Source: Dactylorhiza incarnata
Taxonomy: Eukaryota; Streptophyta; Magnoliopsida; Asparagales; Orchidaceae
Direction of reading: 5' to 3'
Length of the DNA: 64,000 nucleotides
NCBI GenBank assembly: GCA_033032865.1
Contig: JAWHQI010000019.1
Coordinates: forward strand, 13,310,001-13,374,000
Below, piece by piece: positions 1 to 11,660 of this stretch (positions are counted from its first letter, which is position 1; every line of letters begins with the position of its first letter). Position numbers and translations under genes: made by a program. The notes under the pieces are model-generated. The model worked only from the letters and a program-made list of their open reading frames with translations. It had not been told where the DNA came from and made no database searches.

Positions 1-195
1 TATTCCCTGCTGGGGGCAGGGTTTGTCGCAGGCTACAAAAGAAAACTTGCCAAAAGATTCAGTTAAAAGTGGATTTTTTCATGTGATTTCCCCATATGGG
101 CACACCATTGCTTCCGCTGCTTAGTTTGTCCTCAAACTAAACTCGCGCGGGGTGGCCCAGGGTTTGTGGACTTCTTTTCTTCGGATCGAGGTTTG
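1..195 (-). mobile_element. Internal leader of minus-strand gypsy element J (cut by window edge)
   Basis: This stretch lies immediately inside a minus-strand primer-binding site (196-207), so it should be the start of the internal region of element J, whose body lies to the left of the window. No reading frame with a recognisable retroviral domain is visible here. The assignment rests on position only. Confidence 0.5.
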
Positions 196-207
196 CCTCT
201 GATACCA
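196..207 (-). other. Primer-binding site of element J (tRNA-iMet type)
   Basis: The plus strand reads CCTCTGATACCA, the complement of the plant retroelement PBS TGGTATCAGAGG. It is followed two to three bases later by TGTAAGACCCC, which reads as an LTR edge. This orients J on the minus strand. Confidence 0.8.
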
Positions 208-210
208 CTT

Positions 211-2750
211 TGTAAGACCCCATTTTTTTCCAAACACCGGGTATTAGGCCGAGAACCTCCGCTTTGCAGTGACACCTTCACTCGGGAAGGTCGCCACTAC
301 AAAACGCCGATCCTGCCGGCCAAATCGATCACAAAGAAAAGTGCATTAAAGAAGACAAGTCCACATAATCAACATGAAAAATATAAATATGTCCACATAA
401 TATAACTGAATAAAAAGATAACAAGGGTTACAATAATAAAGGGGAAGGGCTCATGCCCAGTACATCATATCCTCACTACAAGATCACTCGCGGAAGCTAA
501 CTCCTAATCACTAAATCCTGTGCTCCTGTACTACACCGGCCTGCCTCCGTCGTCTTTGGCCTCTGGTGTTGATGCGTCTCCTCGATCCCCTAAAATGATA
601 TGGTCCACCGAACATTGGTCAAAAAAACTAAGCCTTATGTTCCCCACCCCACCCCCAATGGCTCCTAGGCACCGTGCGGGAGGATGAAGCGGAGGACAGC
701 AAGGGGTATAACAAAGAGCAGGTGACAGTGGTACAGGAAATGTTTCTACACTACACATGTGTATATATATAACTGAAGCAGTTAATAAAGCATAGTAAGA
801 GCAGGTAAAGAATAAGTAAAGTGCAGTAAGTAAAGACATGTATATAATAGAATAGTAACCATTGATTTATAGGAATGCCCATACAAACCTATAGACCAAG
901 GGGTCGTTTAGCAAGGTCTATCATATAAGAAGTCCCATAACCGACTTATACGATAGGGGTAGGGGTTGAAATGCAATGTTTATGCTATGACATGCAAGGT
1001 ATGCGGTTTATTATATGTTCATACAAGTGCAACTCACACACTTCGACTCTATGCGCATAGACCTTTAGTTCCCCCTTTTTGGAGCTAGCTAGACTCCCAG
1101 GATACTCCCGTAGTGGCAAACGGAAGCGGTGGGTTGGGCCTCGCCCACCTCTAGGTTGGTATTCACACTACCTAACCTAGACCTATCGTACGCCTCAACG
1201 CAAAACCGCAGAGCATCTGCGTACTCTTACTGGCTGGACCACCAGACTTTTATGGCTAAGTGCAAATTCCACACTTGCTGAGTCAACGTATTGACGTCGG
1301 TTGTGAACGACCGTCCAATACCGGAGACCCACCACCTTCGTTCACATGCAAACATGTTCTACTATCTATCGCCGAGCCATAAGCTCCTTGGGCTAACACG
1401 CCCATCATCAATAACCTTCCGAGCCACCGGCTCGCCGGACCGACCCGTCCGTACCAACAAACACTACTAAGTCACAAGCTCACCGAACTAACTAGTCCGC
1501 TGCTTCAACCACCGAGCCTACCACTCGAAAAAATAAACCAACCAACCTCTCGTAACCACGGGGTGTGGGTGTGTGTATTATTAAGTTAATCTTATATAAC
1601 AACTTCTTACTCCTACGACTTTTGGTTAATCTTGGACTTCCCGAGGATTACCCTGCAAGGGACTCGCTACGGTACTAGGAACTGTAATGGGATGACACCC
1701 CAAAGTTCCCTTTCTCAAGACACCTAGTGTTGTTGGTATCTACCCATAAGATTACACCCTCCTTGTTATTACACTTGGATTACCCTAAGTGACTTATGAC
1801 TTTCCAAGACAATCTTTCGTCGACCCCGAGTGCAACTTACCTCTAACTCACCAAGCACACCTTTACCATCTATAATCCTTCTTGTTGACCATCACACCTT
1901 TTAAACTAAACTAGGTAACCACTTACCTCCCATTACCTCCTAAGGATCCACTTGATTCTCAAATTTCACAGTTTTACTATACGCAAACCAAATGAGTTAT
2001 ATGGGTTGCATAAGAGGAGGTACTCCAAATGTTCATCCAATTGAGCCAAGATTATTACTGGGAGTCTATCATGATATCATATGACTAAATCCAGATAATC
2101 ATAATTTTTCCTATTTATTTGGCATTTATTTTTAATTTCCTCAATATTGGCCAAGTATGAAATTGAACATGAAGTGTTGTCTATCCTTATGATATGGCCC
2201 CCATAAAATCAAGATAAATCTATCATGTCAAAAATACAGTAAATACTAAATATCACAATTTTCCAATAAGGAAATGTCCTCTACTTTTAATATTTAACTT
2301 ATATCCAAATTTGTAGATTTATGAAGGAACCACCAAAAATACTAGCACCAAAATTATGGGAAAATTACCAAATCTTTGCATTCATCAGAAAAGTCTACTG
2401 ACTAATTTGTAGAATTTATGGAAATCATTTTCTCACTTAAATGAACTCTTTAAGAAAAACCCAATTAGGATAAGTTGTGAAGTAGGCTACTGATAAAAGT
2501 CTTCAAAAATTATATAAAAATTCACAGAGCTTCCTAATGTTCTGAAATGTCCTATCACCAATTTACAGAATTTATAAAGTAGTATTGGACCCTCAAATAT
2601 TTTTCGTAAGTCTAAATCAAGAAAGGTGCCTTGTGAATTAAGTACTGATTAAATAATTTATATAAATACACAAAAATTACCAGAGGTCTAAACCATGATT
2701 ATAAAGGCACTATCAAGGTTTCATCTCCATCCAAGACATTTTGAGCATGT
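211..2750 (-). mobile_element. LTR of gypsy element J, minus strand; far end not defined
   Basis: In the sense (minus) direction the LTR ends GGGGTCTTACA and is followed by the PBS, so this is a 5' LTR. Its last few hundred bases resemble the end of solo LTR I (near 22,140-22,292): both have an AAAGCGGAGG motif, a T-rich then G-rich tract and a CTTACA end. It is non-coding; short frames at 166-405 and 531-839 have no domain and I do not call them. A ~95-bp module shared with elements A and Athila lies at about 1,625-1,718. No matching TG end was found on the right, so the LTR may be truncated near 2,750. Confidence 0.6.
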
Positions 2751-2758
2751 AAATAATT

Positions 2759-2777
2759 TTTGGCGTCGTTGTCGGGG
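2759..2777 (+). other. tRNA-Asp-type PBS-like site
   Basis: The sequence TTGGCGTCGTTGTCGGGGA is close to TGGCGCCGTTGCCGGGGA, the primer-binding site complementary to the 3' end of tRNA-Asp used by Tat/Athila gypsy elements. It would mark the start of the internal region of a plus-strand element, but no matching LTR end could be defined to its left. It may belong to the Athila-like element whose pol lies at 8,372-10,228. Confidence 0.45.
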
Positions 2778-4445
2778 AAAACTTGATAGAGATTTTATAG
2801 TTTTAAAATAATTCCAACTAATATCTCGATGTAGGCAAGTATACCTATCGAAATATAGTATAAGAAGGATGTCGTATTTGCCCGAGGCCTGTCAAGTAAT
2901 CTTACTCACACAAAATTCCTATTAATTTATCGGTGGAAAATTGGATTTGTTTGGAAATTTAAAAGTTGCAGATTGAAAATTACTAGAGAGAAAAAGATCA
3001 CGATTTAAAAAACCTTAGCACTTGATTAAGTGTTCTTGGGAATCCGATTATAAAAGATACGTTCTAATTCTTAAAATTCCATTTCGATTGGAGGATTAAA
3101 AAAATACGATAGAAGCTCTCTAGAGATGATTATCGCCTAATTTTCAAATACTTCAAATTGAATCTCTTAAACTTGAAATAAATTAAAATCGCATAAAAAT
3201 TAATCCAAAATTCCAAAAGAAGTTATATTTTCAATTCTCAAAGAAAATATAACAAACGTTTTATTTCCGAGAGATCTAAGGTAGCCACGAGCCTCTCGAC
3301 TACTAGGACGCCAATCGGATCATGAAATTTATTTACTAGCAATATAAACTCGCATCCAACTATTAATCGGAAATAAATCGAAATGAAACTTCAAAAATTA
3401 GAGACGACAGATTATGATTTAATCCTCATCCCAATACTAACCAATCAAGCACTAAGAAGAGAATTAGTTACCCATAGTAGGAGTAGAGATAATATTAAGA
3501 TGAGAAACAAACATTTTCATTGATACGAGAATAAAATTACAATTGCAAAATTAAAAACGATACAACTATAATATTAAAAACAAACCGAAATAAAAACTTC
3601 CACTACAATTTCTGAAAAGTACCGAAAAGAAATAAAACTCTCAAAAACTTCTCTCAAGTACAAGTGATTCACTCTAGATCTCTCTATCTTCTTTCTTCCT
3701 TTTTTCCTCCTTAATCCCTTGGAGCCTTGCCCTTTTATAGATGACAAATGTCATTCTAGAATCACCCAAGATCATTAATGCTAGGGGATGAATCTAGAAG
3801 AAGGAAAATAAATATTGGTGGCTCCAAGGGGGATGAATATGTGGCATCATATTTAATGTGCATGCATTTTGATGGCATCAATAATTTAGTAAGGTGGCGG
3901 CAATGGTTTAGGGAGGGGATGTCAATATAAATAGTTCACGTGGATGGCACTATATAAGAATAAGTGGATGGTGTGGCATACATGAAGTTTGGCTGTAGTA
4001 ATTAAAGGGTGGCGTGAAGTGACTGCATGGGTAAATTTGGAGGTGGCAATATTGTAAATCGATGGTGGATGAAATATTTAAATGAAGATGTGGTAGCATT
4101 TTGGAAAAAGGAAGCAGCGGGTTGCATGAATTGGTTGGCGACATGAATGGGAACGGCCATGCATGGATTCCAAGTGGTCGGACTGCATGAAAGCGGCGAC
4201 GATCTTGTATACGGCATGACGGCAATGACGATAATGGCGTTGAGTGAAGATAGCAGCAATTGCGATATTCTGCAGCGGGCTTTTACGTCGAGACGTGTTG
4301 AAATTGCCCCCAGGCCTGCCATAAAATAAAACAAAATAATATTAGTGCGAATAATATAAAAATAATAAGAAGAAGATAATTATAATATAATTTAGAGGAA
4401 TATATATAGTTTATATTAAAATATAATAATAATAAGCATATTTAA
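2778..4445. other. AT-rich unassigned retroelement segment
   Basis: No open frame with a recognisable domain is present. The frames on both strands at 3,950-4,334 are short and lack family features. The segment reads like LTR or untranslated retroelement sequence. A TATA-like site on the minus strand (3,731-3,739) is followed in that direction by pyrimidine/purine-biased sequence, as in an LTR promoter. Athila gag would be expected here if the 2,759 PBS belonged to that element, but it is not seen. Confidence 0.4.
3731..3739 (-). promoter_or_regulatory. TATA-like box, minus strand
   Basis: The minus strand reads TATAAAAGG, a good TATA box match. It would drive transcription leftward towards the PBS-like site at 2,759. 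No start or promoter activity can be shown from sequence alone. Confidence 0.4.
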
Positions 4446-4449
4446 GTCA

Positions 4450-5196
4450 AAATATGCGCTATCAGGCGGCAAATTTCCCCCAAAACCGAACCCGGCCTAG
4501 TCGCCACATGCAAGGAGGCAAATTCACCACCGTTACAAGAAAATAAAGAAAAGATAAATGAAAATTCAGAACAAAAGACTCCTAATATTGAAGAGCACTG
4601 AAGGAAATGTTGAAGACTCGCAATGACCATCATCGGAGTTGAAGTGAGCATCCTTCTTCAAATTTGACCGTTGGAAATCTCCTTCTCGCTCTTGTTCCTC
4701 AATGGTGGTGTTTGGAGTACTCTATGAATGAAATGCTCTCTCAGAACTCTGAAATGATGGCTTTAATGCATGTAACATTGAGCAATGAAATCAGTTCTTT
4801 AAATAAGCATGAGAGCTAACACGTGGCATTAGGTAGTTAACGCCAGCGTTAAGGATCGTGTACGGTCGTGGCTGAGATCGAGCAACCGTTAGGATCGTGG
4901 CAGATCGTGGTCTCAATGCGAGCGTTAACTCTAACGCTGGCATTGTCTCTGGCTTCTCGACGGATTCCTTCTCGACGTCATTTCATCTCGACGAATTCTT
5001 TCTCGATGAAAGTTAATGCAGGGCGTTAACTTCTAATGTTGAGCATTAGATCACTTTTCAGAGAGTCGTCATCAACGTCCTGTTCATAGGGTTTTATTTA
5101 ACTATAGTACCTGCGCACTATAAACATAAGAAAGATCAAATACATAGTGTGATTTGTTATTCTCAAACTAAGAGATGTGGGACACAAGATCCAACA
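4450..5196 (-). mobile_element. LTR fragment of copia element F (A/E family)
   Basis: On the minus strand the fragment starts TGTTGGATC at 5,196 and soon reads TTTGAGAATAACAAATC, as do the LTR starts of A (22,463) and E (54,624). Further in it has CGACGAA-type repeats, AACGCTGGCGTTA palindromes, a TATTTAAA element and a CTTGTAA...GCGACTAGG block in the same order as A and E. Homology fades near 4,450, where the LTR is truncated or interrupted. As it follows the gag-like remnant in the sense direction, it is the 3' LTR. Confidence 0.7.
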
Positions 5197-5237
5197 ACAA
5201 CCACTGTCCAAATGCCAAATGGGAGATTTGTTGGCAT

Positions 5238-6536
5238 TTAGACATACCTGCAAGAAAAATTACTTACCCATAGGCACCCAATTTGATTTGGGTCCTTGGT
5301 TTCTGTTAGGGGGATAAAGTGGGACACCACACCTCTGAGTGGTATGCATTCTCCTTGCACTAGGCCCTGTTGGGTTGAACCAACAGTCCAGGGCAAAGTG
5401 ACAAACTTTCCCACAACACCAGCACTCATACCTATTGTATCTTCTCTTCTACTTCACCATCTTAGTAGGATGGTAATGTTGGTGGGCAGGAGTGAAGACA
5501 CCTGGCCTAATAGGTCTTGGGTGAACCTCACAGGTGTGAGTATAAAGTGGAGCTAGTCTGATAACATTTTGGTTCACCATCTTGGGAACAGGCTTTGTAG
5601 GAGCGGCCTTTCCCTTGCCCTTTAGTGTTGTGGCTCCAGGTCCATGGACAAAGACACATGGATTCTTCATCTGAATCTCCTCTGGGGTGCTTTAAAAGCA
5701 CTTTCCCCAAGGCCTGCTCTTCTATTTGGAATAGAGGGCTTACTACCACTTGCTGAGCAGGCATTGGTCAATTGACCATATGAAGATTCCAGGACAAAGG
5801 GGTTTGATGCCAACAACACCTTCTTAAAAGATGGTTGCTCTTCAGAGGCTTTACCCTTGATTGTCTCACTATTGTATCCTACACCAGCTCTGAATGGTGT
5901 AGAAAAACTGTCAATAATGGGAAGGACGGTCTTGGGTTTTGAAAAGCTGGCAGCAATCTTCTTTTCAGCCAACAGCATTTCCTCAAGGTCCTTGATGACC
6001 TTGTTCTTCTAAGCCAGTTCAGCATTTTTGAGCTTTGTGGCTTCCTTGAATCTATCCACTTCCTTGCTCATAGCAGCCAACTTCTCAGCTGTCTCCTGGA
6101 GCTCAGAGTGGGTAGATCTCAAGGAATCCAACACCTTAGTCTAAACTTTGAGGAGTTTCATGCTTTTCTTGAAAGCTTTCCACAAAGTTTTATATTGCTG
6201 TATCAGCTCAGATTCAATCTCATATGAGGATCTTGAGGATGTGTTGCTTATAGCAGACTCACCTTCATCATCATATAAGGAATCTGCTACTGATTCAGAA
6301 TAAAACACAGATAGGGGAGTTTTGATTTGTACCTTCCCAAAAGAGATGTTGCCATCATGTGCTTCTTCATTTATGGCCATAAGGCCAATTCCTTTCTCAT
6401 GTAGCCCTATACATCTTTCTTCTTCAGAGTAAGATGTGATGCAGTTGCTTTCACTTGGAGATATGAAGTTCTTAGCATTGGATCTTCTCATTATTTCATA
6501 AAGCTTTAACCTTCTTGAACTGATGGTTTGACACAC
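5238..6536 (-). pseudogene. Broken gag-like region of copia element F
   Basis: Three minus-strand frames (6,536-6,141; 5,978-5,667; 5,429-5,238) form one decayed coding region. The first has an acidic, serine-rich stretch (DDEGESAISNTSSRSS). A lysine/glutamate-rich helical stretch likely to form a coiled coil follows (KLAAMSKEVDRFKEA), and the last frame reads KDPNQIGCLWV, resembling the IWVPKG tail of the A and E gag proteins. This pattern fits the C-terminal part of gag in SIRE/Maximus-like copia elements. I see no N-terminal nucleocapsid-like domain, no CCHC knuckle and no protease, integrase or RT, so F was non-autonomous or is internally deleted. Stops and frameshifts separate the frames. 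The family call is by pattern. Confidence 0.6.
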
Positions 6537-6583
6537 CCAGGAGCAGATTTGTTCAAGCAGTTAGGCTTTATTTGAACAACCTA

Positions 6584-6595
6584 GCTTTAATACCA
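6584..6595 (-). other. Primer-binding site of copia element F
   Basis: The minus strand reads ACAAGTGGTATTAAAGCTAGG, matching the ACAAGTGGTATCAGAGC junction of A and E with two substitutions. It directly abuts the LTR edge at 6,598. Confidence 0.75.
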
Positions 6596-6597
6596 CT

Positions 6598-8352
6598 TGT
6601 AAGTTATGGAACTATCACCTAGAGGGGGGGTATTAGGTGATATTATTGTTTTTGAAATCTTTTTCCCCTCTTTCTTTTTAGTCTGTTTCTACGAAGGTCC
6701 TAGTATAAAGATTAAAAGCACATCACAGAAAACACACAAAGTTTTATAGTGGTTCCTCAAGACAGAGTGTGTTGAGTAGCCCACTGTCCCTCTATGCCTA
6801 TCTAGCAGAGTGCTAGAGTTGGCAAACTCTGTCAAATCTCAAGCCCGCAAGCACTACAATCTCAGGCCCCCAAGCCCTACAACTCAGCCTCTCAAGGCGT
6901 ACAACTCAGACCCTCAAGGCTTACAACTCAGGCCCTCAAGCCCTATAAAGCTCAGCCCCTCAAGGCCAACGAAGCTCAGTCCCTCGAGGCCTACAATACT
7001 TAGGCCCTTAAGCCCTACAATCTCAAATTCGAAAACAGATCCTACAGCTCAAGCTCGCAAGCCCTACAGAAAATGATTTGAGAAATAGTTCTCTAACTTG
7101 ATGAAGGATGGCTTCTTGAAAAAGTGCCTAGCTGAATGAGGATTGGCTTCTTGGACTTGAAGAGAATGCTTCTGATCTTTTCTTGAATAGCACATATTCT
7201 TCTTCAATCTCTTCATCAATCTGGAACACTTCTTATTAGTCGATGTTGCTTGACTGAAACTTGTAGAACACCTGATGAGTAAGTTTTGGTTCTCTGGTTC
7301 TTGTTCCTTATTTTCGCAGCTTTACTGTTCTATTGATTCAGCATGAATGTTCTACGGTTCTTGCTTTTACTTACTTATTCAAATTAGGGCGGACACTTAT
7401 ACCTTTCATAAGACTAAGGAGCCGACTAACGGCCTCCTAGGATGTACTATAAATGTCAGAGGCCCATTCCTTAACAGCACGCGTTGATTGGAGCACAAGA
7501 TGATGGCATTAAATGCAGACAACGCGATTTCAAATGTCTTGACCTATCTTGATGATATTTGCAACATCTCGATGATAGAACATTCTGTTATGATGATCCA
7601 CTTGGACTTGGACAATTCTTCAAGTCCTCTTCAATCTTCTTTAGACAATGATATCTCGACGATACAAGATATCACAACTGCACTTACACTTACGACAACA
7701 TAAAGTCATCTTAAACATGTCGTCATAATCTTGTTGTCAACTTGTTGACTTCTCGACAATGTCGTTAAGACCATACCATCATTCTGACGATGTCGTCGAA
7801 ACCACACTGTTATATTGACGATGTCGTCAAAACCATACTGTCATATCGATGATGTCGTCTTGATCTTTCTGACGACAAACAGCTCTTCCCTAAACTGTCT
7901 TCAAGAGTTCTCCCTTTGCATTTTCAACCACAAGGCTTATTTTATGATGATGTCGTCGACAAAGCCGAATACTTTGACTTAGCTCTTCTTAGACTTTACC
8001 GTGATGTCGTCGTGTGATTGTGGTTGACACGATGATAATGGACTTAGATTGATTCTTCTTATTCTTATGATGATATCGTCATGCGAACTTTGATGTCACA
8101 ATAATATCGTCGGAATGTCCATACTATTTTGACGATAATTGACATGATCCTTCTGCTTTACTCTGAGTATCATCTCGACGATGTATACGTGCTTATTCAA
8201 CAATATGTCCAGTCCTTCTCGACGATATTAGGCTTAGTGAGGTTAGAGAAGTACTGTACATATGACTTAATCTCTGCAAGCATAAACTAAGCATATCATC
8301 AAATACATAGTGCTTTTATCATTGACCTGAGCACTTCTTCAAATCAAGAACA
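6598..8352 (-). mobile_element. LTR adjoining the F primer-binding site
   Basis: In the sense direction this 1,755-bp region starts TGTTCTTGATTTG at 8,352 and ends CTTACA at 6,598 next to the PBS. Near its end it has CACC...CCCCCCCTCTAGG, as A and E do. It differs from the F LTR fragment at 4,450-5,196 over most of its length. It carries many GACGATGTCGTC palindromes (7,560-8,230) and, near 6,830-7,070, a repeated CTCAAGCC(CT)...ACAAC motif. The right edge abuts Athila RT sequence. The element is therefore a very old pair or a chimera of two related elements. Confidence 0.55.
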
Positions 8353-8371
8353 TTATTGGGCACTATTCCCA

Positions 8372-10228
8372 ATAACCCATCTACTCGAAAAAGAGTCTTC
8401 TTTCCTTTTTAAAGACGAATGTCTTTTGGCTTTTAAACTTATTAAAGAAAAACTTTTAAATTCCCCGATTCTAGTGACACCAGATTGGTCGCTACCCTTT
8501 GAAATTATGTTCGACGCGAGTGATATTGCGGTAGGCGATGTATTAAGCCAAAGGGTAAACAAGTACTTCCACTTGATTTATTATGCGAGCAAGACACTCA
8601 CGTCGGCACAAGCGAATTACACCACTACCGAGAAGGTGCTTTTAGCAATCGTTTTTTGCTTTTGATAAGATTAGGTCGTACATCACTCTCTCCAAAGTAA
8701 TTGTCTTCGCATATCACTCTGCTCTTAGGTATCTTTTAAGTAAATCGGACGCCAAGCCCCATCTATTGCGATGGATCCTCCTCTTGCAGGAGTATGATTT
8801 AGAGATCCAGGATAAGAGGGGGGCTAAAAACCTGGCGGCCGATCATCTTTCCCATTTAGAAAATCCTACCATGGAAGCGTTAGTAGAAGCCAATATTAAT
8901 GATAAATTCTCTAAAGAGCACCTCCTTGCTCTCAAAAATATAATGACATCTTCCACCCCCTAGTTCATGGATTTGGTTAACTATCTAGTAGCTCGGGTCC
9001 CGCCAAAAGAATTCTCGAGTCAGCAAAAGAAGAAATTCTTTTCTGATTTAAAGAATCATTTTTGGGAGGATACCTTTCTATTCCATGTCAGCGCGGACCA
9101 GGTAGTGAGAAGATGTGTCTCGAGTGAGGAAGGTTTAAAAATATTGTGGCATTGCCACGAAGGACCAACTGGTGGTCATTATCAAGAGAACCAAACCGCA
9201 AGGAAGGCGCTGTAGGTGGGATTTTATTGGCCCACGCTCTTCAAGGATGCTCACACCCTTGTAAGTACTTACGACAGCTGCAAGCGGTCGAGCAACATCT
9301 CCCGTCGGGATGAAATGCCCCAAAATATCTTTTTAGAAAGAAAAATATTTGATCTTTGGGATATCGATTTTGTTGGTCCTCTCCCTCCCTCTTTTTCAAA
9401 CAAATATATTCTTGTTGTGGTCAACTACGTATAGAGGTGGGTGGAAGCACAAGCTCTCCCCACCAACAATGCGAGAGTCATCGTCAATTTCTTAAAAAAA
9501 TTATTCTCTCATTTTGGCACGACACACGCTATAGTTAGTGATAGGGGCGCCCATTTTTGCAATAGTCAATTCGCTAAGAGTTTAGCAAAATATGGTGTCA
9601 CGCACAAGATCTCCATTGTTTATCACCCACAAACGAGCGGCCAAGTCAAAGTCGTGAACCGAGAATTAAAGAGGATATTAGAAAAAACTATCTCTCCTAA
9701 TATGAAGGATTGGGCACTTAAGCTCGATGACGCGCTATGGGTCTATCGAATGGCGTTCAAGACCGTCATCAGTTGTACACCGTATCGATTGGTTTATGGA
9801 AAGGCTTGCCACCTTCCGGTCAAATTAGAGCACTGTGCATTCTGGGTGCTTAAATTTTTAAATCTCGATTCTACATTAGCAGTTGAGCAAAGAAAATTTC
9901 AAATAAACGAACTAGATAAGTGGTGCGAGAATTTAACAAAGAGCGAACAAAGTTTTACCACGATAAAAATATAAAAATTCCTAAAACTTTTTCGTTGGAC
10001 AATCTCATCCTCCTTTATAACTTTCGTCTTCGCCTTTTCTTGGGAAAGCTAAAATCTCGATGGTCCGGCCCCTTTATCATTAAAGAGGTTTGGTTATATG
10101 GGACAATTCTCATTTCCCACCCGGAAAAAGGCTCCTTCAAAGTAAATGGGCGTTGTCTTAAGTTGTATCTTCCAGGAGAATTATCTAACGAGAAGAGTGA
10201 TTCAATATTACTTCCACCGATAATGTGA
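8372..10228 (+). pseudogene. Athila-like Ty3/gypsy pol remnant (RT end, RNase H, integrase)
   Basis: The region begins in the RT connection (THLLEKESSFLFKDEC, 8,390-8,440), passes through RNase H (FDASD near 8,510) and on to integrase. The integrase has a zinc region (HCHEGPTGGHY near 9,155; SCKRS near 9,280), a catalytic aspartate in WDIDFVGP (9,360) and another in VSDRGAHF (9,535). The expected glutamate in the SGQVE motif is lysine (SGQVKV, 9,640). The linker [10 protein letters not shown] and tail are typical of the Athila clade. There are stops near 8,963, 9,213 and 9,432, and frameshifts near 8,655 and 9,970. Gag, protease and the RT palm are absent; element F is inserted just upstream. 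The copy is dead. Confidence 0.88.
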
Positions 10229-10747
10229 GCGTCAAATGCATCAAGCTACGCGACCTTAAACTAAGTGCTTTTGGGAGGCACCCCAACGTTATATTTTTGT
10301 TATTTTTTGTTGTTGTCCTAACATAATTTGCAGGAACCCCGCCGGTCCCACCACCCCCCCCCCCAAAAAAAATCATAATCAGGGACGCCTTCTTTCACCC
10401 TCTCCTTCCTTCCCTTTTACATTGCATTCTTTTTTAGCTTGCACTTTATTGTCTTGTTTTCTTTTTATTTTCTTTTTTGCTACATACTTAGGCTTTATTT
10501 AATTTGTTTAAGCGGTGGCGGGCGGCGATAGATGGTGGAGACGGAGGGTTAGGATCGGAGGGGATGAGACGGAGCGGATTAGGGGAGTTTCCTCTGTCTG
10601 GCTGGTGCAAAACGAGCAAATGCCGCGGTGCCCATTTGTTTACCCGATGTCCGGCGGTGTTTGATCCAAATGCTTGCGTGAAAATGCCTAAACAAATGAA
10701 GCCTTAGTTTTAAACATTGAGGACAATGTTTAACTTTAAGTATGGGG
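10229..10747 (+). other. Athila-like 3' untranslated region with polypurine-like end
   Basis: No coding domain is seen. The stretch includes a GGGAGGCACCCCAACG block just after pol, a C12 run near 10,350, and ends with AACATTGAGGACAATG and AAGTATGGGGTG. That order is common before the 3' LTR of Athila/Tat elements. The plus-strand frame at 10,504-10,707 has no recognisable domain. Confidence 0.55.
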
Positions 10748-11369
10748 TGTAAATATAGTTCTTAAAAATGTAGTTCTTAAGTTAGATAATCTTCACAAAA
10801 ATATATATTTCTTTCATATTTTTCCTTTTATTCAAGCACTTTCAAAACCCAAAAATTCAAAAAAATTAAATAATAAAAAATCTAATATCTTGGAAAGGGA
10901 CATTTGGGCTATCATTCCAGCACACCTCCTAGTACCGGTGAGTACCCTTCATGGGGTATACCTCAGGAGGTCCAGGAGTTAACAAAAAAAAGGATTAACA
11001 CTAGTTTCTTTTGTTATTTTAAAAAAAATATCAAAAATCCAAAAAAATGTGAAAAACTTAGAATAAAAAAAAATAAAAAATTTTATAAAACCCCTACTTG
11101 TTGTTTTTGTGATTTCTTAGAGATCTATTTGAGAATGTTTATAAGTATTTTTATGTTTTTAATTGGCTAAAATTTGGTTTTATCATAGTTTGTTAAATTT
11201 AAATTTAGGTAATCTTATTTTAAGAATCATCTTATGATTTTAATTTGATTAGAGAATCCATTTATCGTGACTTCTCTTACTTAGGAAATCTCAATTTACT
11301 AGAATTTGCGCTCCATATAATTTAATTTATAAGCTAGAAATTTTTCTCTACCCTACCCCTTTGATGACA

Positions 11370-11660
11370 TGTAAAAAAGTTTTAAAAGATCATATGTTAT
11401 GGGAATAAGAGGATAAAATTCATCATTCCCTAAACATATGCACCCAAAAATCATTTCAAAGATAATATGGCATGGAGTAAGAGGATAAAATCCATTACTC
11501 CTAAGCATATACATTTTGGGTTTTTATTAGAAGAGAATTTTAAAAGATTATATGGCATAGAGTAAGAGGATAAAATTCATTACTCCTAAACATATACAAT
11601 TAAAAAAATTAGAGTAATGTGAGAGGATAAAATCCATCACTTCCTTTCAAAGATCTCTTC
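11370..11660 (+). repeat. Four degenerate copies of a GAGGATAAAAT repeat
   Basis: The core (A/T)AAGAGGATAAAAT(T/C)CAT(T/C)A recurs four times, about 55-80 bp apart, each followed by CT(A)AA(A/G)CATAT(G/A)CA-like sequence and preceded by ATATGGCAT(A/G)GAG-like sequence in at least two copies. It is an imperfect tandem repeat within the probable Athila LTR. Confidence 0.7.

Noticed and set aside
6810..7076. 88-codon frame with Pro/Ser repeats
   Set aside because: Translation of a CTCAAGCCCTACAA-type repeat in the F-associated LTR.
10504..10707. 67-codon frame after Athila pol, considered as an env-like product
   Set aside because: Too short, no transmembrane segment, no similarity recognised.
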